From: Pseudomonas sp. Fl4BN1
Lineage (GTDB): Bacteria; Pseudomonadota; Gammaproteobacteria; Pseudomonadales; Pseudomonadaceae
NCBI RefSeq assembly: GCF_009908285.1
Contig: NZ_JAAARM010000024.1
Coordinates: 1-64,000 of the forward strand
Direction of reading: 5' to 3'
DNA: 64,000 nt
Within the stretch, counting starts at the first letter, position 1. Each line of letters begins with the position of its first letter. The notes beneath the pieces are model-generated. The model was not told the origin of the DNA. It did no database searches and saw only the letters and a program-made list of their open reading frames with translations. Shown here piece by piece: positions 42,317-52,225 of the stretch. A program made the position numbers and the translations under genes.

Positions 42317-42738
42317 GCCAGGCCTGCCCGGGCTTCGCTGGCTTGTTTGAGGCCGCGCATCGTGTTGGGCAAGGAGGCTTGAATCGACTTGCCGATCAGC
42401 CGCCGGAACACAAAGCTCAAAGGCCCGGAAAATTCGACCCAATGGGTGGCTACCGTGCCTTGATCATTCGGCGCCAGGCTGTGCCCGAACAGCATGCGGC
42501 ACAACGGTAAACGGCTCTGGACCGAGAACGAGCGACCCTCGCTGACTTCAACAATCTGAATGCTGGCTTTCGGCCCCGTCCTGGGTTTCAGCCAGCCTGT
42601 AGCCCCTTGATTGAGACCATCCGGCAGGCTTGCCCCTGTCACTTCCGGGTCCCAGCCAGCCCAGCCAGCGGCGTCCTGATACAAGCCGAACACCTGCTGT
42701 GGATTCGCTCTAATTACGATGGACTCTTTGATCTGCAT
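42313..42738 (-). CDS. SRPBCC (START/Bet v1-like) domain protein
   Basis: A 141-residue SRPBCC protein with the typical start IKESIVIRANPQQVFGLYQD, central ATHWVEFSGPLSFVFRRLIG and a C-terminal amphipathic helix MRGLKQASEA. These bind hydrophobic ligands or lipids in a deep cavity. It is first in an operon with the MarR regulator, so the MarR ligand may be related. The start at 42738 is the only sensible Met. Confidence 0.8.
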   Translation of the reverse strand: MQIKESIVIRANPQQVFGLYQDAAGWAGWDPEVTGASLPDGLNQGATGWLKPRTGPKASIQIVEVSEGRSFSVQSRLPLCRMLFGHSLAPNDQGTVATHWVEFSGPLSFVFRRLIGKSIQASLPNTMRGLKQASEARAGLA

Positions 42739-43521
42739 GTTCCGCTCCCTGGATCGGTTGCCAAAGAAGCATATAGTAAATGCATTTACAAATAATCACT
42801 ACAGCGCCCTCTGAACCGTTTACGCCCCTTGATTGGTCATCCGGATATACACGCGTCCCCCGAGGGTTCATTAGCCCACCGCCAAATGATGCCTGGCCAT
42901 CGGGCTTCGACAGTGAGTTGAGGATCACGCTGCAGCTGCTATTGGCAAGGCTGTTCAACAGGCGCCCTTGCCTTCAGGCAACTCTTCGGTCACATCGACA
43001 GAGCCCGCCGCAACATGGCTCGCCGCCTTGGGGATGTCTGCCTGGAGTTATTCCAGCTGCCAGCCAGCGGCGGCCTGAAACGAATAGTGGTGTTGCCAGA
43101 GGAAGAAGCCCGCGGTGCTCAGCGACGGCACAGACAGCCATTTGGCACAGAGGGAAAGTCGGGGGCAATGGCACGCTCTGGCGCTCGCAGAGGAATGTCG
43201 GGCCAAGGAGGGTCTACTCTGGCAGACGCCGACGTCTTTAATGATTTCCCAAGGGGTATGCATGATTCCCAGCGATCTCCCCAGGGCTTGTATATTTCAA
43301 GAAATTACCAGGAAGACCCGCCATCCAGCCTCAACGCCAAGTACCGCATGCGCTTGCGCTCGATCACTAGGTGATTGAATTTATAGGGGCTGTGGCAGTC
43401 TATTACGCGCCTCATCGCCAGCAAACCGGTATAGTTGCCCGCCGTGCGCATCGCCGGTTACCCAGGCTGCACGCAGCGGGGTTCAGGCTGGATGGCTTTA
43501 TCAGGAAATAGTGGAAGCCAC
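42739..43521. other. Long intergenic region without a supported gene
   Basis: About 780 bp. Several frames (for example plus 43015-43374, minus 42710-42958) are open, but none has a ribosome site, codon use or motif that would support translation. The segment may be a decayed gene. Confidence 0.4.
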
Positions 43522-44229
43522 GTGTTCGTCAGACTCCTATTGATTGCCTTGCTGCTAGCCGTATCGGCCTGCAGCTCCAACTCCTCCAGCCCTGGCGGCA
43601 ACGCGCCCCTCAAGGCCGGTGAATATCGGGTCAAGCGTGGTGACACGCTGTATTCGATTGCCAGCCGCAACGGCACGAACTGGAAGGTGGTGGCGCGGGT
43701 CAACGGCCTCAAGGCGCCCTATACCGTGGAAGTCGGCCAGGTGCTGCGGGTTGGCGGCGCGGCCAGGACCACCCGGGTAATCAGCAGCAAGTCGCGCAGC
43801 ACCACCAGCAAGAGCAAGGGCAAGGCCGCGCCGCCTGCCCCGCCGATGCCCAAGGTCACTTTGCAGGGCTGGAGCTGGCCACTGCGCGGGGTGCTGATCG
43901 GCCGCTTCTCGCCCACCGGCAAGCTCAACCAGGGCATCCGCATCGCCACTACCCAGGGCCAGCCGATCCACGCCACCCTGGGCGGCAAGGTGGCGTTCGC
44001 CGGCTACATGCGCGGCTACGGCAACCTGATGATCCTCCAGCACGGCCCCTCCTACACCAGCACCTACGCCTACAACAGCCGCCTGCTGGTCAAGGAAGGC
44101 CAGATGGTGATCAAGGGCCAGAAAATCGCCGAGGCCGGTTCCCAGGACACCGACCGCGCCCAGTTGTATTTCGAGATCCGCGCCAATGGCGTACCCGTAG
44201 ATCCGTTGCGCTTGTTGCCACCGGGTTAG
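43522..44229 (+). CDS. LysM/degenerate LytM lipoprotein, NlpD/EnvC-like activator
   Basis: A GTG start at 43522 gives a lipoprotein signal (FVRLLLIALLLAVSACSSNS). A LysM repeat follows (YRVKRGDTLYSIASRNGTNW to EVGQVLRV), then a Ser/Lys-rich linker and an M23/LytM fold. The zinc ligands are lost: HxGxD reads NQGIR, YxH reads YAY, and HxH reads QLYFE. It therefore cannot be an endopeptidase and is more likely an amidase activator in septum splitting, as E. coli NlpD and EnvC are. It is convergent with the KAP gene. Confidence 0.85.
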   Translation: MFVRLLLIALLLAVSACSSNSSSPGGNAPLKAGEYRVKRGDTLYSIASRNGTNWKVVARVNGLKAPYTVEVGQVLRVGGAARTTRVISSKSRSTTSKSKGKAAPPAPPMPKVTLQGWSWPLRGVLIGRFSPTGKLNQGIRIATTQGQPIHATLGGKVAFAGYMRGYGNLMILQHGPSYTSTYAYNSRLLVKEGQMVIKGQKIAEAGSQDTDRAQLYFEIRANGVPVDPLRLLPPG

Positions 44230-44272
44230 CCGGCGCAAAGAGGCGGATGACGCCTCAAGCCGTTGAAGGCAA

Positions 44273-46558
44273 TCAAAGCGCTGGCAACTCGGACTCGATA
44301 TCACCAGGCCTGCCGTCCCACCAGACAGGTGTGCTCAAACCCTCAGGCGCTTGCATAAGCGCCTCCAGGCTGCCTTTCAGCACTTTCAGGTAAGTCAGGG
44401 TTTGCAGGGTCGGCTCCAACTGGCTGACGGCCTGCCAAGCCAGACGGATATAGTCCAGATGCAAATGCGCCTGGTAAGTGAGCAATACGTAGCTTGACTC
44501 ACTGCTGCTGATAAATAGGCCCAGATAACTCAAGGCATTCTTGGCGATGATTGCCTTGCCACTCAGCTCTTGAGCGCCGTGGATCAATGCCTTGAACTGT
44601 TCGCAGCCATAGTCCCTGGTTTTTCCTGTGTACAGTGGTGATACGTCTGCTGTCAGTACCCAGCGCAACTGCGCGTCATCCTCCAGGAACACGTTGTTTA
44701 CACCGTAGGGCAACCCGAACTGGTTGATCGCCTCATCCACCAGGCGCGGCGCAGTAACCTCCTGTATGGCGCCCATGTAGTGTTGGTAAACAGCAGGCTG
44801 CTCTTGCCAGCAAGGCACGAACACCTTGCGATGATTGGGCTCGACATCCAGATACAGGCGTTTGGCATCATCACATTGCCCGGCAATGACCCGCAGCAGC
44901 GGCAATTCGCGTTCACGCAAGCGCCGTTCACCGGCGCTGCCTGTTTGACCAGCCAAGTAGAAGAAGCGCCGGATGTACTCCAGGCAGATAGCGTGGCCGG
45001 TACGGACAACGGACATGGCGCCATCGAGTTCATCGCTGTAGAAGAACTCGATCAATGCCAACAACTCACTGGCTTGGTGCAATGCCTGTTCAAACTCTTG
45101 CCGTGAGTAGATCGATGCCGTTCTGCCGAGTAGCTGGCCATATTGAATATTGGCAATGTTCAACATCGCACTGGCTACCACGGTCTCTGCAGCGCCACTT
45201 CTACTGGCCGCGGTCAGGATGAAGTGGTGAATGCACCCTGGGCTCCTTTGCTCCCGCCAGATATCCAGAAGCTGGGAAAACTCGGGAATGGTGAACTCGA
45301 CCTCACGTGTTGCCAGGCTCATTTCATAGTTGATTCGTTCCAGGGACAATTTGCTCCTGGCCTTCCCCAACTCGTCCAGCAGCCGCAACAGGCGCTTGTT
45401 CTTCAGTTCGTCCTGGGGATGTTGAGCGGCCGCGAGCGCGGCGTGTTTATGCTGCTCCTGTTCTTTGGCATTGCTCTGGTTGAACATCGCCGGTCGCCAT
45501 GCCGAGTGGAACCCCAGCATGTTCTCTTCAACACGCAGCGCCACTTTGGGTTCAGTCTCTCGCAAGAGGGTCTGCAGGATGATCCCGCGCCAATCCAGCT
45601 CGTCGTCGGCATGCCGGTCAGCCGCAGCGCCAAATACCGACAAGCTGCGGCAGATGCGCTTGGCCTGGCGCGGGTTGGCCGGGAACCACTCGGCCGTCTG
45701 TTCGATGGTTTCATCGAGCAGGAACGGGCAGCAGTCCTTCAGGTGCCTCGCGGCCATTTTCTGCACTTGCTTCGGCGTGGGCTCCGGTAAGGCAAACGGG
45801 ATGTCGATGATCTTGTCCAGGAAGTGCTGGGCGGACTCACCGAAGGCTGCGGAGTAACCGCTCAACGCCCGGCTGACCAGCTCCTTGTCAAACGCCAGGA
45901 CAAACACGAAATCCGGCCAGTCGAGCAACTCCCGCAGGGCCAGAAGTGTCTGCGGAATGACCTTCGGATCGGCCCGGTCAAGGTCGTCGATAAAGACGAT
46001 CACCCGCCGCCTTCCCAGTTGTGCGCGCAGTGCGTTGAGGTCCTCGGCTTGCAATTGCAGCATGCCACTGAGCTTGTCAAAGACCACTCCCGAGACATGG
46101 GCCGCCGCGCTGATCACCGGCGCGTATTCGACCGACTCGGGAAGGGTCACCTGAGCAGCGGAATTCGACACCTTGCTCAGAGTGTCCGTGACCTTTTTGC
46201 TCAAGCGCTGCAACCAGGGCCGCAACGCTTCGGCCTGCCCCTTGCGCTGCAACACCGCGGTCAATTCCAGATAGAACTGAGCCACGAACCCCGCCTCCCC
46301 GCTGATCTGCCACGCGGGAAAGCGCACAACGATGTCATCTGCGTCCTCAGCAATCTGCTGCAGAAAATTCAACACACTGGTCTTGCCACTGCCCCACTGG
46401 CCGTAGAGGCCAATCCGGGTCGACCAGCCCGAGGGCGTCGCGGTGATCATGCGGTAGATCAACTTGGCCACCGGCCAGCGATCGAGAAGATCGTCCGCTT
46501 CCTGGGTGAGCGCCGCATCGTGCCCGCCCGGGGCAGTGAAAGCCTGTGTTGCCGACAT
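44273..46558 (-). CDS. KAP-family P-loop NTPase, 761 aa
   Basis: Walker A is GLYGQWGSGKTS (about 50-61) and Walker B is RVIVFIDDLDRAD, the hallmark FIDDLDR of KAP NTPases. DWPDFVFVLAFDKELVSRAL follows. The C-terminal ~400 residues are helical and unassigned. The two or four membrane helices often inserted in KAP proteins are not obvious here. KAP proteins occur in several anti-phage systems and in membrane-linked complexes. The gene is alone, 58 bp from the exported-protein gene in the same direction. Confidence 0.8.
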   Translation of the reverse strand: MSATQAFTAPGGHDAALTQEADDLLDRWPVAKLIYRMITATPSGWSTRIGLYGQWGSGKTSVLNFLQQIAEDADDIVVRFPAWQISGEAGFVAQFYLELTAVLQRKGQAEALRPWLQRLSKKVTDTLSKVSNSAAQVTLPESVEYAPVISAAAHVSGVVFDKLSGMLQLQAEDLNALRAQLGRRRVIVFIDDLDRADPKVIPQTLLALRELLDWPDFVFVLAFDKELVSRALSGYSAAFGESAQHFLDKIIDIPFALPEPTPKQVQKMAARHLKDCCPFLLDETIEQTAEWFPANPRQAKRICRSLSVFGAAADRHADDELDWRGIILQTLLRETEPKVALRVEENMLGFHSAWRPAMFNQSNAKEQEQHKHAALAAAQHPQDELKNKRLLRLLDELGKARSKLSLERINYEMSLATREVEFTIPEFSQLLDIWREQRSPGCIHHFILTAASRSGAAETVVASAMLNIANIQYGQLLGRTASIYSRQEFEQALHQASELLALIEFFYSDELDGAMSVVRTGHAICLEYIRRFFYLAGQTGSAGERRLRERELPLLRVIAGQCDDAKRLYLDVEPNHRKVFVPCWQEQPAVYQHYMGAIQEVTAPRLVDEAINQFGLPYGVNNVFLEDDAQLRWVLTADVSPLYTGKTRDYGCEQFKALIHGAQELSGKAIIAKNALSYLGLFISSSESSYVLLTYQAHLHLDYIRLAWQAVSQLEPTLQTLTYLKVLKGSLEALMQAPEGLSTPVWWDGRPGDIESELPAL

Positions 46559-46615
46559 CTGCTTGAGTCCTTCTGCTCGTTTGCGCTTCCCGAGTGCGGC
46601 TGATGACCGGAGTCC

Positions 46616-48025
46616 CTATTGCTGTTTCGGCTTGATCAGATCGATGGAAAGCATCTTGTACATGCCACTGAGCGGCACCATGCGCTTGATATCCATCTGG
46701 TAGAAATCGGTCACCGGGCTGATGGACGCCGGCATGCCGGGGGTGCAGCCGGTCAGGCTGTAGAGGTTCATGTAGTCGGCATTCGGGTCGCCCACGGTGC
46801 CCTGACGCATGGACAGGCTGCAACGCAGGCTGCCCTTGAGCCCCGGGCCGCCATCACCCTGGACTTCCAGGCGCAGCGGACAGACCCCCATGCGCCGCCC
46901 CCCCATCCAGGGGTCCTGGGTCTGCGGGCATTCCTGGTCACCGACGGTGGCCATGACCTGGCCTACCAGTTGGCGCAGGTCCTTGTTCTGGTCGGGCCAG
47001 ACTTCACCGTTGTCGACCATCCGGTCCTTGATGAACAGCGTGTAGCGCACCGGAAAACCGACTTTGTTGCTGAGCATGAAGGCGCCCTGGGAATAGGCCA
47101 GCTTGTCGCCGGCCTTGCAACCGGCGCGATCGGTGACGGCGAACTCGGTGGTGTTGAGGTTCCTCACATCGGTGCCGCCGTTGAACCTGATCAGGCACTG
47201 GGCTTGCCGGCCGTCGCGGCAGCCGTTTTCCACAAGGCGCAGACCACTGCCGACCACAGCGCTGTCGTCGATGACAAAACCGTTGAAGTTGGTCATGTCG
47301 CTGGGCAGCACGCGGTTGACCCGCAAGTCGACGAGAAAATCGCCGTTCGGCGCCAGCGAGGGTTCCAGGTTCATCGAGAAGCGTGCGTTGCATTGCTGCT
47401 TCAAGGTCACCTTGAAGTTCTGCACATCCGGCAGGCCGCCGATCATGCCGGCAGCACCGAACGGCAGGCCGAGAACGCTGCTCAGGGTGGTCAGAATTCC
47501 CGAGATCATGACCTTGGTCTTGGCGTAGGCGTCCAGCTCATCGTTGGTCATGTTGCGCACTTGCGCATCGCTGAAGTTTTTCGACTGATTCCAGTTGAAG
47601 CTGGTGGTGGAGCGGATGGTCCCACTGAGCCGGGCTTCGTCACAGGCCCCCCGTTCCTGGCAGAACTTGAGGTTGAAGCCCCAGTCCTTGCTGAAGATAT
47701 CGAGGATATTGAACATCGGCTTGCTCAAGGCCATCACCAGCATCCCCTGCTGGCGCGCACCGATCACCACCGGCCCCGACTCCATGCCCTTGACGGTGGC
47801 GTACCTGGGCACATCAACCGGGTATTTGCGCTCGAAGTCCGAGGAATTGACGTTGAACGGTGGCTCGAAGGTGATGGGATAGTCGCCTTCGTTCTCGATC
47901 ACCAGAGTGATGAAATCAGGCTCCGCGGCCTGGACCTCAAGGCTTAGAGCGGCCAATGGCAGGCCTAGCAGGCAGCTGGTCAGCAAGGTCGTTTGGCAAC
48001 GGGTCCAGAATCCAGTGTGGCGCAT
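46616..48025 (-). CDS. Large exported protein of unknown function, 469 aa
   Basis: A Sec signal peptide (TTLLTSCLLGLPLAALSLEV, QAA cleavage) precedes a ~435-residue protein with many cysteines in pairs (KFCQERGACDEA, VENGCRDGRQAQCLIRF, DQECPQTQDPWMGG). A beta-rich start (FITLVIENEGDYPITFEPPF) is followed by a Gly-rich hydrophobic hairpin near 190-210. The ATG at 48025 follows AAGGATTGACG. No family is recognised. It is divergent from the response regulator that probably controls the fimbrial genes, so it might belong to the same surface programme. Confidence 0.65.
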   Translation of the reverse strand: MRHTGFWTRCQTTLLTSCLLGLPLAALSLEVQAAEPDFITLVIENEGDYPITFEPPFNVNSSDFERKYPVDVPRYATVKGMESGPVVIGARQQGMLVMALSKPMFNILDIFSKDWGFNLKFCQERGACDEARLSGTIRSTTSFNWNQSKNFSDAQVRNMTNDELDAYAKTKVMISGILTTLSSVLGLPFGAAGMIGGLPDVQNFKVTLKQQCNARFSMNLEPSLAPNGDFLVDLRVNRVLPSDMTNFNGFVIDDSAVVGSGLRLVENGCRDGRQAQCLIRFNGGTDVRNLNTTEFAVTDRAGCKAGDKLAYSQGAFMLSNKVGFPVRYTLFIKDRMVDNGEVWPDQNKDLRQLVGQVMATVGDQECPQTQDPWMGGRRMGVCPLRLEVQGDGGPGLKGSLRCSLSMRQGTVGDPNADYMNLYSLTGCTPGMPASISPVTDFYQMDIKRMVPLSGMYKMLSIDLIKPKQQ

Positions 48026-48358
48026 CGTCAATCCTTGAGCGTGGGGGTGAGGGGCACTTACTTTAAATGCTTTATGGCGTATTGCCATCCCTGCTCTCTG
48101 AGAATTTTCAGACGAGATGATTTGTCATAAACCCCCATTTGTAAGATTTTTCTTGCTAGCTCTGGGGCGAATTCTTGCAATTCATCCAGCAAGATTCTGG
48201 TGACCAAAAGACTCTTATCCGGCATTCTTTTCCAACAAAACCTGCCAGAAAACTCGCTAAATACTTAGGAAAATTCCCAGTCATAACCAGTTAATACCTG
48301 GTCACTGGAGGCTGCGGGTTATCAAGCTCACTAATATTTCGACTTTGGATAATCTGCC
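48026..48358. other. Divergent AT-rich promoter region
   Basis: About 330 bp between the exported-protein gene and the response regulator. It is AT-rich with an imperfect pair TTCTTGCTAG / CCAGCAAGA around 48150-48195 that could bind a regulator. No gene is seen. Confidence 0.4.
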
Positions 48359-48985
48359 ATGGGCAAGAACGTACTGATTGTTGATGATCATCCGGTGGTC
48401 TGCCAGGCGGTTCGACAAACCCTGGAAGCCGAGGGTTACACCATCGTTGGCGAGACTGCCGATGGCCTCAGCGCGCTAAACATGATCGAGTCGCTCAAGC
48501 CGGAGATCGTGATCCTCGATGTCAGCCTGGAGAAAATGGACGGCCTCACGGTACTCAAGCGCATTGCCCTGTCGAACCTGGACGTGAAGGTCCTGGTGTT
48601 CTCCGCCCAGTCGGTCGATACCTACGCAATGCGTTGCCTGCAGGCCGGCGCCAGTGGTTTTGTCAGCAAGAACGAGCCGCTGAGCAAGCTGCTCAAGGCG
48701 GTTGACACCATCGTCGAGGGCTACGTGTTCTTTCCCAAGAAGTCCATGCCGCTGCATGATGCCGACCGGCACAGGAACGGCAGCGACATGCTGGCGGTGC
48801 TGACCAACCGCGAGCTGGAGATGCTCAAGCTGCTGACCGAGGGCCTGACCAACCTTGAGATCGCAGAGAAACTGCACCTGAGCAACAAGACCGTCAGCGG
48901 CCACAAAATCAACATTCTCAGCAAACTAGGCGTAACCTCGGTGGTAGATCTGGTAAACATTGCCAGGCAAAACAATCTCGTCTGA
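48359..48985 (+). CDS. LuxR/NarL-type response regulator (BvgA/RocA/FimZ-like)
   Basis: A receiver domain (VDDHP acidic pair, phospho-acceptor D54 in ILDVSLEKMDG, FVSKNEP lysine) is joined to a LuxR helix-turn-helix (LTNRELEMLKLLTEGLTNLE to KTVSGHKINILSKLGV). The layout with a BvgS-like kinase 10 bp downstream and fimbrial genes beyond matches RocA-RocS-type control of chaperone-usher fimbriae. It would bind the fimbrial promoter and possibly its own. Confidence 0.88.
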   Translation: MGKNVLIVDDHPVVCQAVRQTLEAEGYTIVGETADGLSALNMIESLKPEIVILDVSLEKMDGLTVLKRIALSNLDVKVLVFSAQSVDTYAMRCLQAGASGFVSKNEPLSKLLKAVDTIVEGYVFFPKKSMPLHDADRHRNGSDMLAVLTNRELEMLKLLTEGLTNLEIAEKLHLSNKTVSGHKINILSKLGVTSVVDLVNIARQNNLV

Positions 48986-48995
48986 GAGCCACAAT

Positions 48996-51900
48996 GTGAA
49001 GTCACTGAAGCGCCCATGGCTGTTTGTGCTGATGTTACTGTTGTTCGCCCCCCCTCTATTCGCCCAAGACTCTGAACTCAACATACGTGCTCGCCAGCCC
49101 CTTGAGTTTGTGCGCCTGCAATTGAGCGCCGACGAGCAGGCCTGGCTACGCCAGAAGCAGTCGTTGTTAGTTGCAACCGTCAACCAGGACTTCCCGCCCT
49201 ACCGTGAAATCAACGATGAGCGCCAGGAAATGGAAGGCATCAGCGCCGACTTCCTGGCCGCCTTGCAACGGGAACTGGGTATCCCGATCAAGGTTCGCAC
49301 CTACCCTTCGATCAAGGCCGCCTACCAGGCCCTCAGCGCAGGCCAGGTGGATATGGTCGATACCGCAAGCCGGGCTCAGGCCGAAGACCACCATGTACTT
49401 CTGAGCCCGCCTTACGCCTTCACCGAGCTGGCACTGTTTGCCGAAAGCGGCGACCTGCGCGACTACAACAGTGACCTGAGCCTGGCCCATACCCGGATCG
49501 CCGCCACCCACGGCATAGGCCTGAAGCATTACCAGAGCAACGGCGGGCAAGGCCTGATCACCGTGTACGGATCACCCCTCTCGGCCATGGCTTCGGTGCT
49601 CGATGGCGAGTCTGATGTCTACCTGGGAGACACCCTGTCCACCAGTTATCTGTCCAGCCAGCTGTTCAGCCGGCAACTGGTGGTCAACGTCAGCGCCCAA
49701 CGCCCGGAAATCCAGGTAGCCTTCGCCGTCGCGCCACAGGACCGGCGCTTGTATGGCTTGCTTGAGCGCGCGCTGGGTGGCCTCGACCGCTGTCAGTTGG
49801 CCTCGGCGCTGGCCTTGTGGGGTAGCGAGGAAACCTGCGAGTTGAACGGCTTTCGCGCAAGCCTGGAGGCTGCCGAGCGCGACTGGCTGGACCATGCGCC
49901 AGCGGTGCGGCTGGTGGTCAGCGAAGACTTGGCGCCCTATGCATTTTTCAATACGCGAGGCCGCTTCAGCGGTGTCACCTCGAATGTCCTGGACATCATT
50001 CGCCACAAGACCGGACTGCGCTTCGACATCATCCGGGTCAGCTCCCTGAGCGAAGCCTATGCTCGGCTACATGATGCCGGGGCGGACCTCAGTGTGCTGA
50101 CCCATATCACCCCGCACCATGCATCCCTGCTGTTCACCCGCCCTTTTGTCACCGCCCCTTACGTTATCGTGCGGCAGAAAAATGCCCCGCCGTTGAAACC
50201 CTTGGACCAGGACGCAAGCGGTAAAGCAGCGACCGCCATGGGTTACCTGCAACGCGATGAACTGAGCCGGCAGTACCCGAAGTTGCAGATCAGGGAAACC
50301 CTGACCATCGCCGATGCGTTCAATCGTGTACGTGCAGGCAGCGTGGATTTCGCACTGGCGCCCGCCAATCTGGCGCGTTACTACCTGTCCTACAAATACG
50401 AGAGCAGCTTGAAGATCAACGGTGTCATCACCGGCCAGGAGGCACAGATTGCCTTCGCCGCGCCCAGGACACAGGCACTGTTGACCTCGGTCCTGGACAA
50501 GGCCATGGCGCAGATCAGCCCGCAGGAATACCTGCAGATTGTCGACCGCTGGCGAGCCAACTCGGCCACCGACGACAAATACTGGGAAGGCGTGGCGTCG
50601 TCCATCTGGAACACCTTCGGCGGGCTCGGCGTGATGCTGGCCCTGGCCGCCTGGTGGATTCTCAGCCAGCGGCAGAAGATCATTCGTAAACGATTCGACC
50701 TGATGCAACGCCAATTGATTCTCGATGAACTGCGGGTCACCAAGGACTCGGCAGAGAAAGCCAGCCGCAGCAAGACGGTGTTCCTGGCCACCATGAGCCA
50801 TGAAATCAGAACCCCGCTGAACGCGATCATCGGCATGCTGGAACTGGTCCTGGCGCGCAAGAACGCCGCGGCGCTCAATACCCGTTCAGTGCAGATCGCC
50901 CACGAATCGGCGCAGAACCTGCTGGGGCTGATCGGTGACATCCTCGATATCTCGCGGATCGAATCCGGCAAGCTGACCTTGCGCCCCGAAACGGCCAGCC
51001 TCAAGGAACTGATCCTGTCCGTGAGCAAGGTGTTCGAAGGCCTGGCCCGGCAAAAGCATCTGGACATCTACCTGGAGCTGGATGCCCTGGCCGCCGAGCA
51101 GGTGTGGATCGACAGCCAGAAGTTCAAGCAGATCCTCTCCAACCTGTTGAGCAATGCCATCAAGTTCACCGACCAGGGCTGCATTCGGATCCGCTGCCAG
51201 GGCCAGGACAGCCACGACAATTCCCTGGCCTTCAGTGTCAGCGTGGCTGATGAAGGCATCGGCATTGCGCCCTCGCAGTTGCAGCAGGTATTCACCCCTT
51301 TCTTTGAAATCGAGGGCGCGGTCAACAACCCCAACGCCGGCTCCGGGCTGGGCTTGTCCATCAGCCATTCGCTGAGCCTGTTGATGGACGGCCACCTGAG
51401 CGTGGACAGCGAGCCCGGGGTTGGCACCACCATGACCTTCAAGGCGCGATTCGATCGGGTCAGCGACGAGGTCGGGTGCTTGGCCGATGACCCGGAACAA
51501 GCCACGGCCAGTGCCATTGAGCGGCCGCTGACGGTGCTGATCGTCGAGGATCACCTGCCCAGCCAGTACCTGCTGGACCAGCAGATCAACTACCTGGGGC
51601 ATCACCCGCTGATCGCCAACAATGGCCTGGAAGGCCTGGCCATGTGGCAGGAGCATGACATCGACATCATCATCACCGACTGCAACATGCCGGAGATGAG
51701 CGGCCACGAGATGACCCAGGCGATCCGGCGCATGGAAGGCCAACTGGGTCTGCGGCCGTGCATCATTGTCGGCCTGACCGCCAGTGCCCAGCCTGAAGAA
51801 CTGGAGCGCTGCCTGAACTCGGGGATGACCAGCGCCCTGGCCAAGCCGGTCAACCTCACCGGTTTGAATCGGGTGGTGCCCATGCTCAGCCGCGAGCGGC

Positions 51901-52217
51901 GCCCCGAGACCAGTGCAGAGCCTGCGCCGAGTGACAAGGTGCCGCCGGCGCTGGCAGAACAGGTGATCAACAGCAACCTTCAGGAACTGCAGGCATTGCG
52001 CAGCGCCATGGCCGCTGGCAACCGCAGCGACCTGAACGCCATTGCCCACAAGCTCAAGAGCACGGCCTATCTACTCGACATCGAAGAGTTGCTGGCCCTG
52101 TGCCTGGCCCTGGAGCAGCGGATTGCCGACGATGCCGATGAGCAGCAACTACGCGCGGTCGTAGCCCGCCTTGAACAGGCACTGCTGGCCCTCAACCATT
52201 CACTGCAAGCACACTGA
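48996..52217 (+). CDS. BvgS/RocS-like hybrid sensor histidine kinase, 1073 aa
   Basis: Order of parts: signal peptide (WLFVLMLLLFAPPLFAQ), two periplasmic SBP_bac_3 (Venus flytrap) domains, a membrane helix (LGVMLALAAWWIL, ~residue 545), HisKA with H at about 603 (FLATMSHEIRTPLNAI) and HATPase (NLLSNAIKFT). A receiver with Asp about 893 (IIITDCNMPEMSG) and a C-terminal Hpt with His about 1017 (AHKLKSTAYLLD) follow. This is the full BvgS phosphorelay, lacking only a PAS domain before HisKA. The start is GTG at 48996; the response regulator stop is 10 bp upstream. It ends 9 bp from the convergent fimbrial adhesin gene. Confidence 0.9.
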   Translation: MKSLKRPWLFVLMLLLFAPPLFAQDSELNIRARQPLEFVRLQLSADEQAWLRQKQSLLVATVNQDFPPYREINDERQEMEGISADFLAALQRELGIPIKVRTYPSIKAAYQALSAGQVDMVDTASRAQAEDHHVLLSPPYAFTELALFAESGDLRDYNSDLSLAHTRIAATHGIGLKHYQSNGGQGLITVYGSPLSAMASVLDGESDVYLGDTLSTSYLSSQLFSRQLVVNVSAQRPEIQVAFAVAPQDRRLYGLLERALGGLDRCQLASALALWGSEETCELNGFRASLEAAERDWLDHAPAVRLVVSEDLAPYAFFNTRGRFSGVTSNVLDIIRHKTGLRFDIIRVSSLSEAYARLHDAGADLSVLTHITPHHASLLFTRPFVTAPYVIVRQKNAPPLKPLDQDASGKAATAMGYLQRDELSRQYPKLQIRETLTIADAFNRVRAGSVDFALAPANLARYYLSYKYESSLKINGVITGQEAQIAFAAPRTQALLTSVLDKAMAQISPQEYLQIVDRWRANSATDDKYWEGVASSIWNTFGGLGVMLALAAWWILSQRQKIIRKRFDLMQRQLILDELRVTKDSAEKASRSKTVFLATMSHEIRTPLNAIIGMLELVLARKNAAALNTRSVQIAHESAQNLLGLIGDILDISRIESGKLTLRPETASLKELILSVSKVFEGLARQKHLDIYLELDALAAEQVWIDSQKFKQILSNLLSNAIKFTDQGCIRIRCQGQDSHDNSLAFSVSVADEGIGIAPSQLQQVFTPFFEIEGAVNNPNAGSGLGLSISHSLSLLMDGHLSVDSEPGVGTTMTFKARFDRVSDEVGCLADDPEQATASAIERPLTVLIVEDHLPSQYLLDQQINYLGHHPLIANNGLEGLAMWQEHDIDIIITDCNMPEMSGHEMTQAIRRMEGQLGLRPCIIVGLTASAQPEELERCLNSGMTSALAKPVNLTGLNRVVPMLSRERRPETSAEPAPSDKVPPALAEQVINSNLQELQALRSAMAAGNRSDLNAIAHKLKSTAYLLDIEELLALCLALEQRIADDADEQQLRAVVARLEQALLALNHSLQAH

Positions 52218-52225
52218 GCCAAGGC

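Noticed and set aside
43015..43374. Plus-strand frame of 119 codons
   Set aside because: Basic, low-complexity composition, no ribosome site, no motif; probably chance in GC-rich DNA.
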